Of a DNA stretch of 64,000 nt, positions 56,450 through 64,000 are shown in pieces; within the stretch, counting starts at the first letter, position 1; every line of letters starts with the position of its first letter. The notes below the pieces were generated by a model. That model was given only the letters and a program-made list of their open reading frames with translations, searched no databases and was not told the DNA's origin. The DNA is from Zavarzinia compransoris. Its GTDB lineage: Bacteria; Pseudomonadota; Alphaproteobacteria; Zavarziniales; Zavarziniaceae. The position numbers and the translations under genes were made by a program. The stretch is from positions 441,085 through 505,084 of the forward strand of contig NZ_QGLF01000001.1 of the NCBI RefSeq assembly GCF_003173055.1. Direction: 5' to 3'.

Positions 56450-56949
56450 GTCTGATCGAAGGACTGGACCGCGCGGATTTCATCGCCCGCTTCGGCGGCA
56501 TTTTCGAGCATTCGCCCTGGATCGCCGCCGGGGCCTTCGATGCCGGCCTCGGCCCGGCGGCGGCCACGGCGGCAGGGCTGCACGCCGCCCTTTGCGCCGT
56601 GCTCGACCGGGCGGAGCGGGCGGCCAAGCTCGCCCTCCTGAACGCCCACCCGGATCTTGCCGGCAAGCTGGCGCTGGCCCGGCAATTGACAGCGGATTCG
56701 ACCGCCGAACAGGCGGGCGCCGGGCTCGACCGCCTGACGCCGGACGAGTTGGCCCGCTTCACCGCCTTGAACGATGCCTATAAGGCCCGCTTCGGCCATC
56801 CCTTCATCATCGCGGTGAAGGGGCTGGACAAGCATGCCATCCTGGCCGCCTTCGAGCAGCGGATCGGCCATTCCCCGGAGGTCGAATTCGAGACGGCGCT
56901 GGCCCAGGTGAAGCGGATCGCCCTGCTGCGGCTTCAGGCGCTCGGCTGA
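56446..56949 (+). CDS. uraD: OHCU decarboxylase
   Basis: 167 residues. 2-Oxo-4-hydroxy-4-carboxy-5-ureidoimidazoline decarboxylase makes S-allantoin. Family features are FGGIFEHSPWIA (catalytic His), LLNAHPDLAGKLAL, LTPDELARFTALNDAYKARFGHPFIIAVKG and a closing VEFETALAQVKRIALLRL. Together with puuD, uraH and puuE, this completes urate to allantoate. The 3' end overlaps the opposing GGDEF/EAL gene by 16 bases. The start has GGGAGG upstream. Confidence 0.94.
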   Translation: MSLIEGLDRADFIARFGGIFEHSPWIAAGAFDAGLGPAAATAAGLHAALCAVLDRAERAAKLALLNAHPDLAGKLALARQLTADSTAEQAGAGLDRLTPDELARFTALNDAYKARFGHPFIIAVKGLDKHAILAAFEQRIGHSPEVEFETALAQVKRIALLRLQALG

Positions 56950-59900
56950 GCCGGGAAGATCGCCTCGATCGGCACCGGCCGGGCGATGGCATAGCCCTGC
57001 GCCATATCGACCCCCATCGCCCGCAGCAGGTCCAGGGCGGCCGCATCCTCGACGAATTCGGCGATGGTGCGGGCGCCGAACTTATGGCCCAGGTCGTTGA
57101 TCGATTCGACGATGGCGCGGTCGACCGGGCTGTTCAGGATCTGGCGGATGAAATTGCCGTCGATCTTCAAGATGTCGACCGGGAATTGCCGGAGATAGGA
57201 GAAGGACGACAGGCCGGCGCCGAAATCGTCGAGGGTGATGCCGCAGCCCGCCTGCCGGGCGGCCGCGACGAAGCCGCTGGCGGCGGCCATATTGTCGATC
57301 AGGGCGGTTTCCGTGATCTCGAAATGCAGGCGCCAGGGCTCGATCTCGGACGCCGCCAATTCCCCCTCGACGAAGGACCACAGCGCCGGATCGTTCAGCG
57401 AATTGGCCGAGAGGTTGATCGCCAGGGCGAAATCGCCGAGCGACCGCAAGGGCGCGCCATAGCGCCGCAAGGTGGTGCGGATCACCCAGCGGTCGATCTC
57501 GCCCATCAGGTCGTAGCGTTCGGCGGCGGGGATGAAGCTGCCGGGCAGCATCAGGCGGCCTTCCTCGTCCTCGAGGCGCAGCAGGATTTCGTAATAGCGC
57601 TTGCCCGCATCGACATTGTGCAGGATCTCGATCCGCTGCGCGAACAGGCGGAAGCGATCCTCGACGATGGCGGTGCGCAGGCCCGAGGCGACCTGGATCT
57701 CGCGGTGATAGCGCCCGGCGTCGCCCGCATCCTGGCGATAGACGCAGACACGGTTGCGCCCGGTCGATTTCGCCGCATAGCTGGCGACGTCGGCCCGGCT
57801 CATCCATTCGCCCGGGGGCAGGCCGCCGGCGGGAAGATCGGCAAGGCCGCCGCTCATGGTCAGGGCATGGGCCCGGCCCTGCCAGGTGAATTGCAGGTCG
57901 GCGATGGCCTTGATGACGGCGCGGGCGATCTGTTCCGCTTCGTCCGGGCCGATGCCGGCCAGAAGCAGGGCGAATTCGTCGCCGCCGAGGCGGGCGATGA
58001 AATCGCCGGGCCGCGCCGCCTTGACGATGGTTTCGGCGACGGTGACGAGCAGGGCGTCGCCGGCGACATGGCCGGCGCTGTCGTTCAGGATCTTGAAGCG
58101 GTCGAGATCGAGGAAGCAGAGGGAGAAACGCCCGTTGCCGGCGCGGGCGCTGTCGACCGCCTCGGCCAGGCGGGCTTCCAGCGCCTTGCGGTTGGGCAGG
58201 CCGGTCAGCGCGTCGACCAGGGCCGACTGCGCGAGTTCCGCCTGCAACGCCCGGGCCCCGGTCAGGTCCTGGAACACCAGCACGGCGCCCAGCACATTGC
58301 CGTCCTGGTCGCGGATCGGGGCCGCCGAATCATGAACGCTGAGCTGCTCGCCGCGGCGGCTGAGCACGCAGGTATCCTCGTTCATGTAGTGGGGCTTCAG
58401 GCTGCGCAGGCAGGCTTCGACCGGGCAGGCCAGGGCCCGGCCCGAGGTGCCGTCGACCACGCGGAAGACGTCGCGGATGGCAAGCCCGGCGGCTTCGTGC
58501 CGGGCCCAGCCGGTCAATTGTTCCGCGACCGGGTTCATGAAGGTGACGCGGCCCGCCGTATCGGTGCAGATGACCGCATCGCCGATCGAATCGAGGGTGA
58601 TGCGCAGCCGCTCCTTTTCCTCGAACAGGGCGGTGGTCAGGGCGCGCAATTCCTGTTCGGCGGTCTTGCGCAGGCTGATGTCGGCATGGGTGCCGATCAT
58701 GCGCAGCGCCTTGCCGTCGGGACTGCGGTTGACCACCCGCCCGCGATCGAGAACCCATACCCAATGGCCGTCGCGGTGGCGCATGCGGAATTCGCTCTCG
58801 AACGTGTCGGAAGCGCCGTTGATGCAGGCGTCGTCCAGGGCGATGGCGCGGGGCAGGTCGTCCGGGTGGATCAGGCGCAGCCATTCGGCGGATTCGCCGC
58901 TGATCTCGGTATCGGCATAGCCGAGCATGGCTTTCCAGACCGGCGAGTAATAGGTCCGTCCGGCGGCGACGTCGCGGTCCCAGACGCCCTGGCGGGCGCT
59001 TTCGAGCGCGAAGCTCCAGCGGCTTTCGACCGCGGCCAGGGCTTGCTCCACCTTCTTGCGCTGGTCGATATTCTCGATCTGGGCGATGAGCTGGACCGGC
59101 GCGCCCGTATCCTCGTCGCGCATGGCCGTGACCGAGAGGTGGCCCCAGACCGCCCGCCCGTCACCGGTGATATAGCGTTTCTCGATGCGGTAGGAATCGA
59201 TTTCGCCGCTGATCACCCGGCGCACGTTCTCGAGATCGTCGGCAATGTCGTCGGGATGGGTGATGTCGCGGAAATGCCGGCCGACCAGGTTCGCGGCATC
59301 GCGGCCCAGCATCTCGCACAGGGCGTGATTGACCTTTTGCAGGATGCCGTCGGGCGCGACCAGGGCCATGCCGATCGCGGCATCCGCCATCGCGCCGTGA
59401 AAGCGCCGCTCGCTTTCGGCCAATTGGCGCAGGCGGCGCCGGTCGCCGTCGAGCAGCAGGGCGACGATGAAGGGCAGGGCCAGGGAGACGATGGCCGGCA
59501 GTTGAAGCTGCACGAGCATCCACTCTCCCCCGGCGCCGGCGGCGGACAGGTGCCCGCTGCCCTTGACGAGCAGCACCACCAGGGTGCAGGCGGCCGACAG
59601 CAGGGCGCCGGCCAGCCGGGTCAGCCGCGTCGCCGCCAGCAGCAGGGCCAGCGACAGGAGCAGGAAGGGCGCCGCGCTGCTGGTCGCGATCTGCCACGAG
59701 AAGGCAAGCGTGCCGCCGCCGATCAGGGCCAGTTCCGCAAGCCGCGGCCATCGCCGCTGCTCGGGCAGCAGGGCGGTGCCCCAGGTGAAGGCGATCGGCA
59801 GGACGATCACCGCGCCGAGGGCCGAGGCGGTCCACCACACCCACCAATGATGCCAGAAGCCGGGGGCGGCCAGGACCGACATCAGGCCGGCGGCTGCGAT

Positions 59901-60356
59901 GCCGGAGACCATGGGGGCGACCACGGCGGTGATCGCCAGGGCCGGTATCTCGCCCAGGTTGGGATCGCCCGACGGCGGCAGGCGCGCGATCAGGGCCAGG
60001 GCCAGGGCGATTTCGAACGCATTGCAGCCGGCAAAGCCGAGGGCGAGGGCGATCCCCGTCCCCATCGCGGCATTGGCGGCAAAGGCGGTCGCGCCGACCG
60101 CAAGCAGGAGGGCGAGGGACGGCCGCGGTGCCGCCTGCCGCAGGGCAAGGCCGACGACGGCCGCATTGGCGGGCCAGAACACGGCGGTGCTGCCCGGCTG
60201 GTGCGACAACAGGATGCCGGCGACCGCCAGCAGGCCATAGATCCCGGATGCGAACAGGAGCGGGCGCCAGGCCAGACGGTCCAGGGCGGCGGCGGGGCGC
60301 GCCTCGGTTGTCGGGGCCGGCGTCAAAATGCGCTCTGCGGCCGGGGGCCGCGGCAC
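56934..60356 (-). CDS. MASE1-PAS-PAS-PAS-GGDEF-EAL protein
   Basis: 1140 residues. An N-terminal integral-membrane sensor of 8-10 helices (MASE1-like, about 30-310) is followed by three PAS/PAC modules (about 320-700), a GGDEF domain with intact RLGGDEFALL, and an EAL domain. The EAL motif reads EILLR rather than EALLR. The other catalytic positions are present: NLSANSLNDP, ETAL, DDFGAGLSSFSYL, K in ILKIDGNFI and AEFVED. So it may both make and break c-di-GMP, or one domain may regulate the other. PAS domains could bind redox or metabolite cofactors. Its 3' end overlaps uraD by 16 bases. Confidence 0.92.
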   Translation of the reverse strand: MPRPPAAERILTPAPTTEARPAAALDRLAWRPLLFASGIYGLLAVAGILLSHQPGSTAVFWPANAAVVGLALRQAAPRPSLALLLAVGATAFAANAAMGTGIALALGFAGCNAFEIALALALIARLPPSGDPNLGEIPALAITAVVAPMVSGIAAAGLMSVLAAPGFWHHWWVWWTASALGAVIVLPIAFTWGTALLPEQRRWPRLAELALIGGGTLAFSWQIATSSAAPFLLLSLALLLAATRLTRLAGALLSAACTLVVLLVKGSGHLSAAGAGGEWMLVQLQLPAIVSLALPFIVALLLDGDRRRLRQLAESERRFHGAMADAAIGMALVAPDGILQKVNHALCEMLGRDAANLVGRHFRDITHPDDIADDLENVRRVISGEIDSYRIEKRYITGDGRAVWGHLSVTAMRDEDTGAPVQLIAQIENIDQRKKVEQALAAVESRWSFALESARQGVWDRDVAAGRTYYSPVWKAMLGYADTEISGESAEWLRLIHPDDLPRAIALDDACINGASDTFESEFRMRHRDGHWVWVLDRGRVVNRSPDGKALRMIGTHADISLRKTAEQELRALTTALFEEKERLRITLDSIGDAVICTDTAGRVTFMNPVAEQLTGWARHEAAGLAIRDVFRVVDGTSGRALACPVEACLRSLKPHYMNEDTCVLSRRGEQLSVHDSAAPIRDQDGNVLGAVLVFQDLTGARALQAELAQSALVDALTGLPNRKALEARLAEAVDSARAGNGRFSLCFLDLDRFKILNDSAGHVAGDALLVTVAETIVKAARPGDFIARLGGDEFALLLAGIGPDEAEQIARAVIKAIADLQFTWQGRAHALTMSGGLADLPAGGLPPGEWMSRADVASYAAKSTGRNRVCVYRQDAGDAGRYHREIQVASGLRTAIVEDRFRLFAQRIEILHNVDAGKRYYEILLRLEDEEGRLMLPGSFIPAAERYDLMGEIDRWVIRTTLRRYGAPLRSLGDFALAINLSANSLNDPALWSFVEGELAASEIEPWRLHFEITETALIDNMAAASGFVAAARQAGCGITLDDFGAGLSSFSYLRQFPVDILKIDGNFIRQILNSPVDRAIVESINDLGHKFGARTIAEFVEDAAALDLLRAMGVDMAQGYAIARPVPIEAIFPAQPSA

Positions 60357-60507
60357 GCGCAGGCGGTGAATGCGTCAGGTCTGGTCATGGCAGGAACGAT
60401 CATGGGCACGAAATCTTGCCGGGCGTCAGCCGTCGGCGGGACGAGCGCCATGGTTGCGTCCGCTGCCTTAAAAACGGGTTAAATCCTCCGCATGCTTTGC
60501 CCTTCCG

Positions 60508-61548
60508 TCATGTTTCCTTGGCCGCGGCCGTCTGCTGGCGGTACTGGTTCGGCTGGCGGCCGGTCCATTTCTTGAAGGCGCGGTGGAACGAACTGGGGTC
60601 GGCGAAGCCCAGTTCGTCGGCGATTTCGGCGATGCTGGCGCGGCCCCGGGTCAGGCAGCGGATGGCGAGGTCGCGGCGCAGCGAATCCTTGATCGACTGA
60701 TAGCTCTGGCCCTCGCCGTCCAGGCGGCGGCGCAGCGTCGAGGCGGACATGTGCAGGCCCGCGGCCAGGCGGTCGAAATCTGGCCATTCGGTCGGCGGCT
60801 GGCGGCGCAATTCCCGCCGCACCCGCACCGTCAGGCTGTCGTTCGAGCGGTATTTGACCAGGATGTTGGCCGGGGCCCGGCGCAGGAAGGATTTCAGTTC
60901 CGCCTCGCTGCGCTTCACCGGCAGGTCGAGGACGGCGGCATCGAATTCCAGCCGCGTGCGGCTGCGCCCGAAATGCAGGTCGTGGGTGAACAGGGTGCGG
61001 TAGTCGTCCGTATAGGGCGGCTCGGCGCAGCGGAAATCGGCTGCCGTCACCGCGATGCGCCGCCCGGCCAGCCAGCAGGTGACGCCATGGACGATCAGCC
61101 AGAAGGTGCAATAGGTGAAGGCGCGGCGCGGCTCCGCCCGCTCGGCCAGGACGATCGCCGCCCGCTCGCCCTCGTGCACCAGGGTGCCCTGGAAATCGTC
61201 CAGGATGAGGCCGATGAAGCGCAGGGCCCGGCGCAGGCCCTGGCCCACGGTTGCCGCCGAATGGGCGGCGCGGCACATCAGGGTGAAGCTGCCCGGCCGC
61301 ATCGGGTGCCGGTCCATGGCGAAGAATTCGCAGTCGAGGGCGCGGGCCAGCGCCAGCCACAGGGCGGCATATTGGGTGGCCGGCACCCGGGCGTCGGCCT
61401 CGCCCAGCAGGGCGGGGTCGATCCCGGCCTCAGCCAGGATCGCGTCGACGTCGGTTTCCCGGCGCCGGGCCTCGACCAGGGCTTCCTCGACCAGATGGAC
61501 CGAAATCGTTCCGCGCTGCATGCCCCGTCCCGGTTGTTGCCCCGCCAT
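60508..61548 (-). CDS. AraC-family transcriptional regulator (OruR/arabinose-binding type)
   Basis: 346 residues. The N-terminal two-thirds is the AraC-type 'arabinose-binding' domain of the OruR/MmsR-like group (ILAEAGIDPALLGEADARVPATQYAALWLALAR). The C-terminal HTH pair (LHMSASTLRRRLDGEGQSYQSIKDSLRRDLA and IAEIADELGFADPSSFHRAFKKWTGRQPNQYRQ) is standard. It is divergent from an acyl-CoA synthetase gene; the 117-bp gap contains GCTGC/GCAGC. It is likely the regulator of that lipid/propionate-type operon, with the effector a fatty or branched acid. Confidence 0.9.
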   Translation of the reverse strand: MAGQQPGRGMQRGTISVHLVEEALVEARRRETDVDAILAEAGIDPALLGEADARVPATQYAALWLALARALDCEFFAMDRHPMRPGSFTLMCRAAHSAATVGQGLRRALRFIGLILDDFQGTLVHEGERAAIVLAERAEPRRAFTYCTFWLIVHGVTCWLAGRRIAVTAADFRCAEPPYTDDYRTLFTHDLHFGRSRTRLEFDAAVLDLPVKRSEAELKSFLRRAPANILVKYRSNDSLTVRVRRELRRQPPTEWPDFDRLAAGLHMSASTLRRRLDGEGQSYQSIKDSLRRDLAIRCLTRGRASIAEIADELGFADPSSFHRAFKKWTGRQPNQYRQQTAAAKET

Positions 61549-61665
61549 ATTGCAAAATCAGTCGGTCAATTTGGAGCCTGCTGCCATTGTAGCAGCCATG
61601 CAATGGGCTTAACCCCATGCATCAAAGGGCCATGGCCAAGACCAAGGCACAAGGGAGACGCGCAG

Positions 61666-63315
61666 ATGAAGCGTAGCTATTCGTCCGTTATCGCCGCTTT
61701 CACCGTCGAGGCGCTGGAGCGGGAAATCCTGAAGGGCAGCCTTGCCGGCGGCCTGAACGCCTGCCTCGAATGCTGCGACGCCCATGTCGCGCCGGGCAAG
61801 GTGGCGCTGAACTATGTCGCCAAGGACGGCACGCTCTCGACCTTGACGTTCGAGGAACTGCGCGACCAGACCGCGCGTTTCGCCAATGTCCTGACCGCCC
61901 TGGGCGTCAAGGCCGGCGACCGGATTTCCGGCCTGCTGCCCCGCACCCCGGAACTGCTGATCACCATCCTCGGCGCCTGGCGCATCGGCGCGGTCTATAA
62001 CCCGCTCTTCACCGCCTTCGGCCCGAAGGCGATCGAGCACCGGGTGAAATCGGCTGAAAGCAAGCTGGTCGTCACCGATCTCGTCAACCGGCCGAAGCTG
62101 GACGATGTGGTCGATTGCCCACCGGTCCTGACCGTGGGTGACACGGTTCCCGCCGGCGACCTGAACTTCAAGGCCGAGCTTGCCGCCCGCGACGCCGGCT
62201 TCGAGCCGGTGCTGCGCGGCGCCGACGATGCCTTCCTCCTGATGTTCACCTCGGGCACTACGGGGCTGCCCAAGGGCGTGCCCGTGCCCTTGAAGGCGCT
62301 GCTGTCCTTCGGCGTCTACATGCGTGATGCGGTCGACCTCCGCCCCGAGGACAAGTTCTGGAACATCGCCGATCCGGGCTGGGCCTATGGCCTCTACTAC
62401 GCCGTGACCGGCCCCCTGCTGCTGGGGCATACCACCACTTTCTACGAAGGCTCGTTCACGGTCGAATCGACCTACAAGCTGATCAAGGACCTGGGCATCA
62501 CCAATCTGGCCGGGTCGCCCACCGCCTATCGCCTGCTGATCGCGGCCGGCGCCGAGGCCGCCGCGCCGGTGAAGGGCCAGCTGCGCGCCGTCTCCTCGGC
62601 CGGCGAGCCGCTGAACCCGGAAGTGATCCGCTGGTTCGCCGAACACCTGGCCGCCCCGATCAACGACCATTACGGCCAGACCGAGCTGGGCATGGTGGTG
62701 AACAACCACCACGGCCTGGACCATCCGATCCGTCTCGGCTCCGCCGGCCTGTCCATGCCCGGCTATCGCGCCACCGTGGTGAACGAGGAAGGGACCGAGG
62801 AATTGCCGGTCGGCAAGCCCGGCATTCTGGCGCTCGACCGCAGCCAGTCGCCGCTGTTCTGGTTCCCCGGCTATCTGAACCGCGATACGCCCAGCTTCGT
62901 CGGCCCCTATTACCTGACCGGCGACACGGTGGAACTGAACGACGACGGTTCGATCAGCTTCGTCGGCCGCTCGGACGACATCATCACCTCGGCCGGCTAT
63001 CGCATCGGCCCCTTCGACGTCGAAAGCGCGCTGATCGAGCATGCGGCGGTGGTCGAGGCGGCGGTGGTGGGCAAGCCCGATCCCGAGCGGACCGAAATCG
63101 TCAAGGCCTTCGTCGTCCTGTCCAAGGGCTTCGAGCCGTCGGATGCCCTGGTCGAGGAATTGCAGCTCTATGTCCGCAAGCGCCTGTCGACCCATTCCTT
63201 CCCGCGCGAGATCGAATTCGTGACCGACCTGCCGAAGACCCCGTCCGGCAAGGTCCAGCGCTTCATCCTGCGCAACCAGGAAGTGGCCAAGGCCAAGGAA
63301 GCCTCGGCCGCCTGA
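61666..63315 (+). CDS. AMP-forming acyl-CoA synthetase (acetyl/propionyl-CoA synthetase-like)
   Basis: 549 residues. Family motifs are [21 protein letters not shown] (P-loop-like AMP-binding, about 200-220), [17 protein letters not shown] (adenylate-binding), [15 protein letters not shown] and [20 protein letters not shown] with C-terminal Lys in PSGKVQRF. It activates a short or medium carboxylic acid with ATP and CoA. ATG at 61666 has GGGAGACG upstream and follows the conserved family start; the frame is open far upstream to 60583 but that is antisense to the AraC gene. Followed 34 bases later by an SDR, likely one operon. Confidence 0.92.
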   Translation: MKRSYSSVIAAFTVEALEREILKGSLAGGLNACLECCDAHVAPGKVALNYVAKDGTLSTLTFEELRDQTARFANVLTALGVKAGDRISGLLPRTPELLITILGAWRIGAVYNPLFTAFGPKAIEHRVKSAESKLVVTDLVNRPKLDDVVDCPPVLTVGDTVPAGDLNFKAELAARDAGFEPVLRGADDAFLLMFTSGTTGLPKGVPVPLKALLSFGVYMRDAVDLRPEDKFWNIADPGWAYGLYYAVTGPLLLGHTTTFYEGSFTVESTYKLIKDLGITNLAGSPTAYRLLIAAGAEAAAPVKGQLRAVSSAGEPLNPEVIRWFAEHLAAPINDHYGQTELGMVVNNHHGLDHPIRLGSAGLSMPGYRATVVNEEGTEELPVGKPGILALDRSQSPLFWFPGYLNRDTPSFVGPYYLTGDTVELNDDGSISFVGRSDDIITSAGYRIGPFDVESALIEHAAVVEAAVVGKPDPERTEIVKAFVVLSKGFEPSDALVEELQLYVRKRLSTHSFPREIEFVTDLPKTPSGKVQRFILRNQEVAKAKEASAA

Positions 63316-63349
63316 CCGCGACCCGAACATAAGCATTCAGGAGCCAATC

Positions 63350-64000
63350 GTGCAGATCACGGGCAAGACCTTCATCGTAACCGGCGGCGCTTCGGGCCTC
63401 GGCCTCGCGACGGCGAAGATGGTGGTGGCGGAAGGCGGCAATGCCGTTCTCGTCGACGTCAATCCGAACGGCGAGGCGGTCGCCGGCGAACTGGGGGCCA
63501 AGGCCCTGTTCGTGAAGACCGACGTCACCAATGCCGACGACGCGCAGGCCGCGGTCGATGCCGCCCTGGCCAGGTTCGGCGCGCTCCACGGCCTTGCCAA
63601 TTGCGCCGGCATCGTGATCGGCGAAAAAGTGGTGGGGCGCGACGCCCCCCACCGGCTGGATACATTCGCCAAGGTGATCGGCGTCAACCTGATCGGCGCC
63701 TTCAACATGCTGCGCGTCGCCGCCTTCGCCATGGCGAAGAACGAGCCGGGCGAGGACGGCGAGCGCGGCGTGATCGTGAACACCGCCTCGATCGCCGCCT
63801 ATGACGGCCAGATCGGCCAGGCGGCCTATGCGGCCTCGAAAGGCGGCGTGGTCGGCATGACATTGCCGATCGCCCGCGAACTGGCGCGCACCGGCATCCG
63901 CGTGGTCTCGATCGCGCCCGGCACCTTCGAGACGCCGATGATGGCGGGCATGCCGCAGGAGGTGAAGGACAGCCTGGGCCGGCTCGTGCCCTTCCCTTCG
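63350..64000 (+). CDS. Short-chain dehydrogenase, HSD10-like 3-hydroxyacyl-CoA dehydrogenase (3' end outside window)
   Basis: 217 residues are visible from GTG at 63350 (AGGAG 6 bases upstream); the gene continues past the window end. The NAD motif is [18 protein letters not shown], then [10 protein letters not shown], catalytic Ser in [14 protein letters not shown] and [10 protein letters not shown] (YxxxK), and [12 protein letters not shown]. The LGLATAKM and ETPMMAGMP segments match the type II (HSD10) 3-hydroxyacyl-CoA dehydrogenase group, which acts on short-chain and branched acyl-CoA. With the upstream acyl-CoA synthetase it suggests degradation of a fatty or branched acid. Confidence 0.88.
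   Translation, partial: MQITGKTFIVTGGASGLGLATAKMVVAEGGNAVLVDVNPNGEAVAGELGAKALFVKTDVTNADDAQAAVDAALARFGALHGLANCAGIVIGEKVVGRDAPHRLDTFAKVIGVNLIGAFNMLRVAAFAMAKNEPGEDGERGVIVNTASIAAYDGQIGQAAYAASKGGVVGMTLPIARELARTGIRVVSIAPGTFETPMMAGMPQEVKDSLGRLVPFPS

Noticed and set aside
57084-60482. Long plus-strand frame antisense to the MASE1-GGDEF-EAL gene
   Set aside because: GC-driven open frame with no recognisable domain; the opposite strand has complete GGDEF and EAL motifs.
60583-63315. A 910-residue acyl-CoA synthetase starting far upstream
   Set aside because: The extra sequence is antisense to the AraC gene; ATG at 61666 has a ribosome binding site and the family N-terminus.

Overview
The window is a high-GC, densely packed chromosomal segment of an alphaproteobacterium. 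The evidence is a PleD-type two-receiver diguanylate cyclase beside a DUF3572 gene, an EipB (DUF1849) envelope protein, a eukaryotic-type NADP isocitrate dehydrogenase and a GlxBCD/type III glutamine synthetase operon. A Rhodospirillales-like organism with respiratory, c-cytochrome-bearing metabolism fits best, but this is inference; no rRNA or other taxonomic marker gene is present. I recognised no tRNA, rRNA, CRISPR array, insertion sequence or replication origin.

Layout. 1-2.2 kb: end of a valine catabolism operon (acyl-CoA dehydrogenase, 3-hydroxyisobutyryl-CoA hydrolase, 3-hydroxyisobutyrate dehydrogenase). 2.2-10.3 kb, minus strand: a nucleotidyltransferase-fold gene with a perfect palindrome at its start, a MacAB-like efflux operon, a cobalamin/radical SAM enzyme, icd and a LOG-family hydrolase. 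10.4-13.0 kb: two c-type cytochromes and a LysM protein. 13.0-15.2 kb: a Crp/Fnr regulator divergent from a class II aldolase and an HD-domain protein. 15.3-18.3 kb: a flavin-binding PNPOx-like protein under a MocR-type regulator, then a 2-hydroxyacid dehydrogenase. 18.4-23.2 kb: EipB, a ROK sugar kinase, a HAD-like hydrolase, DUF3572, PleD and a small winged-helix protein. 23.3-30.1 kb: an alkyl/aryl-sulfatase, a MerR-citrate synthase fusion divergent from a CoA-transferase, and an omega-aminotransferase divergent from an SDR. 30.1-36.5 kb: a cupin regulator with glxB-glxC-glxD-glnT-like-purU, a nitrogen/one-carbon operon, then a GlcG/HbpS-like protein. 36.6-41.7 kb: a 1702-residue DUF4062-STAND ATPase-beta-propeller protein.

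41.8-56.9 kb is a purine catabolism region: Tsx-like porin, nucleobase permease, membrane urate hydroxylase PuuD, a LysR regulator, XdhC/XdhB/XdhA, hydroxyisourate hydrolase, allantoinase PuuE and OHCU decarboxylase. Together they can import xanthine/urate and oxidise it through 5-hydroxyisourate, OHCU and allantoin to allantoate. A 3.3-kb integrated element (about 46.93-50.23 kb) interrupts it between the 3' end of the LysR gene and the 3' end of xdhC. It is flanked by about 255-bp imperfect direct repeats of that junction. It encodes a tyrosine recombinase, a DUF697-like small protein, a tandem set of secreted small proteins including paralogues with an identical four-cysteine spacing, and a gene cut at the right junction. 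I did not recognise this cargo, and it is the strongest candidate here for something undescribed.

56.9-64 kb: a MASE1-PAS-GGDEF-EAL protein, an AraC regulator, an AMP-forming acyl-CoA synthetase and an HSD10-like SDR that runs off the window.
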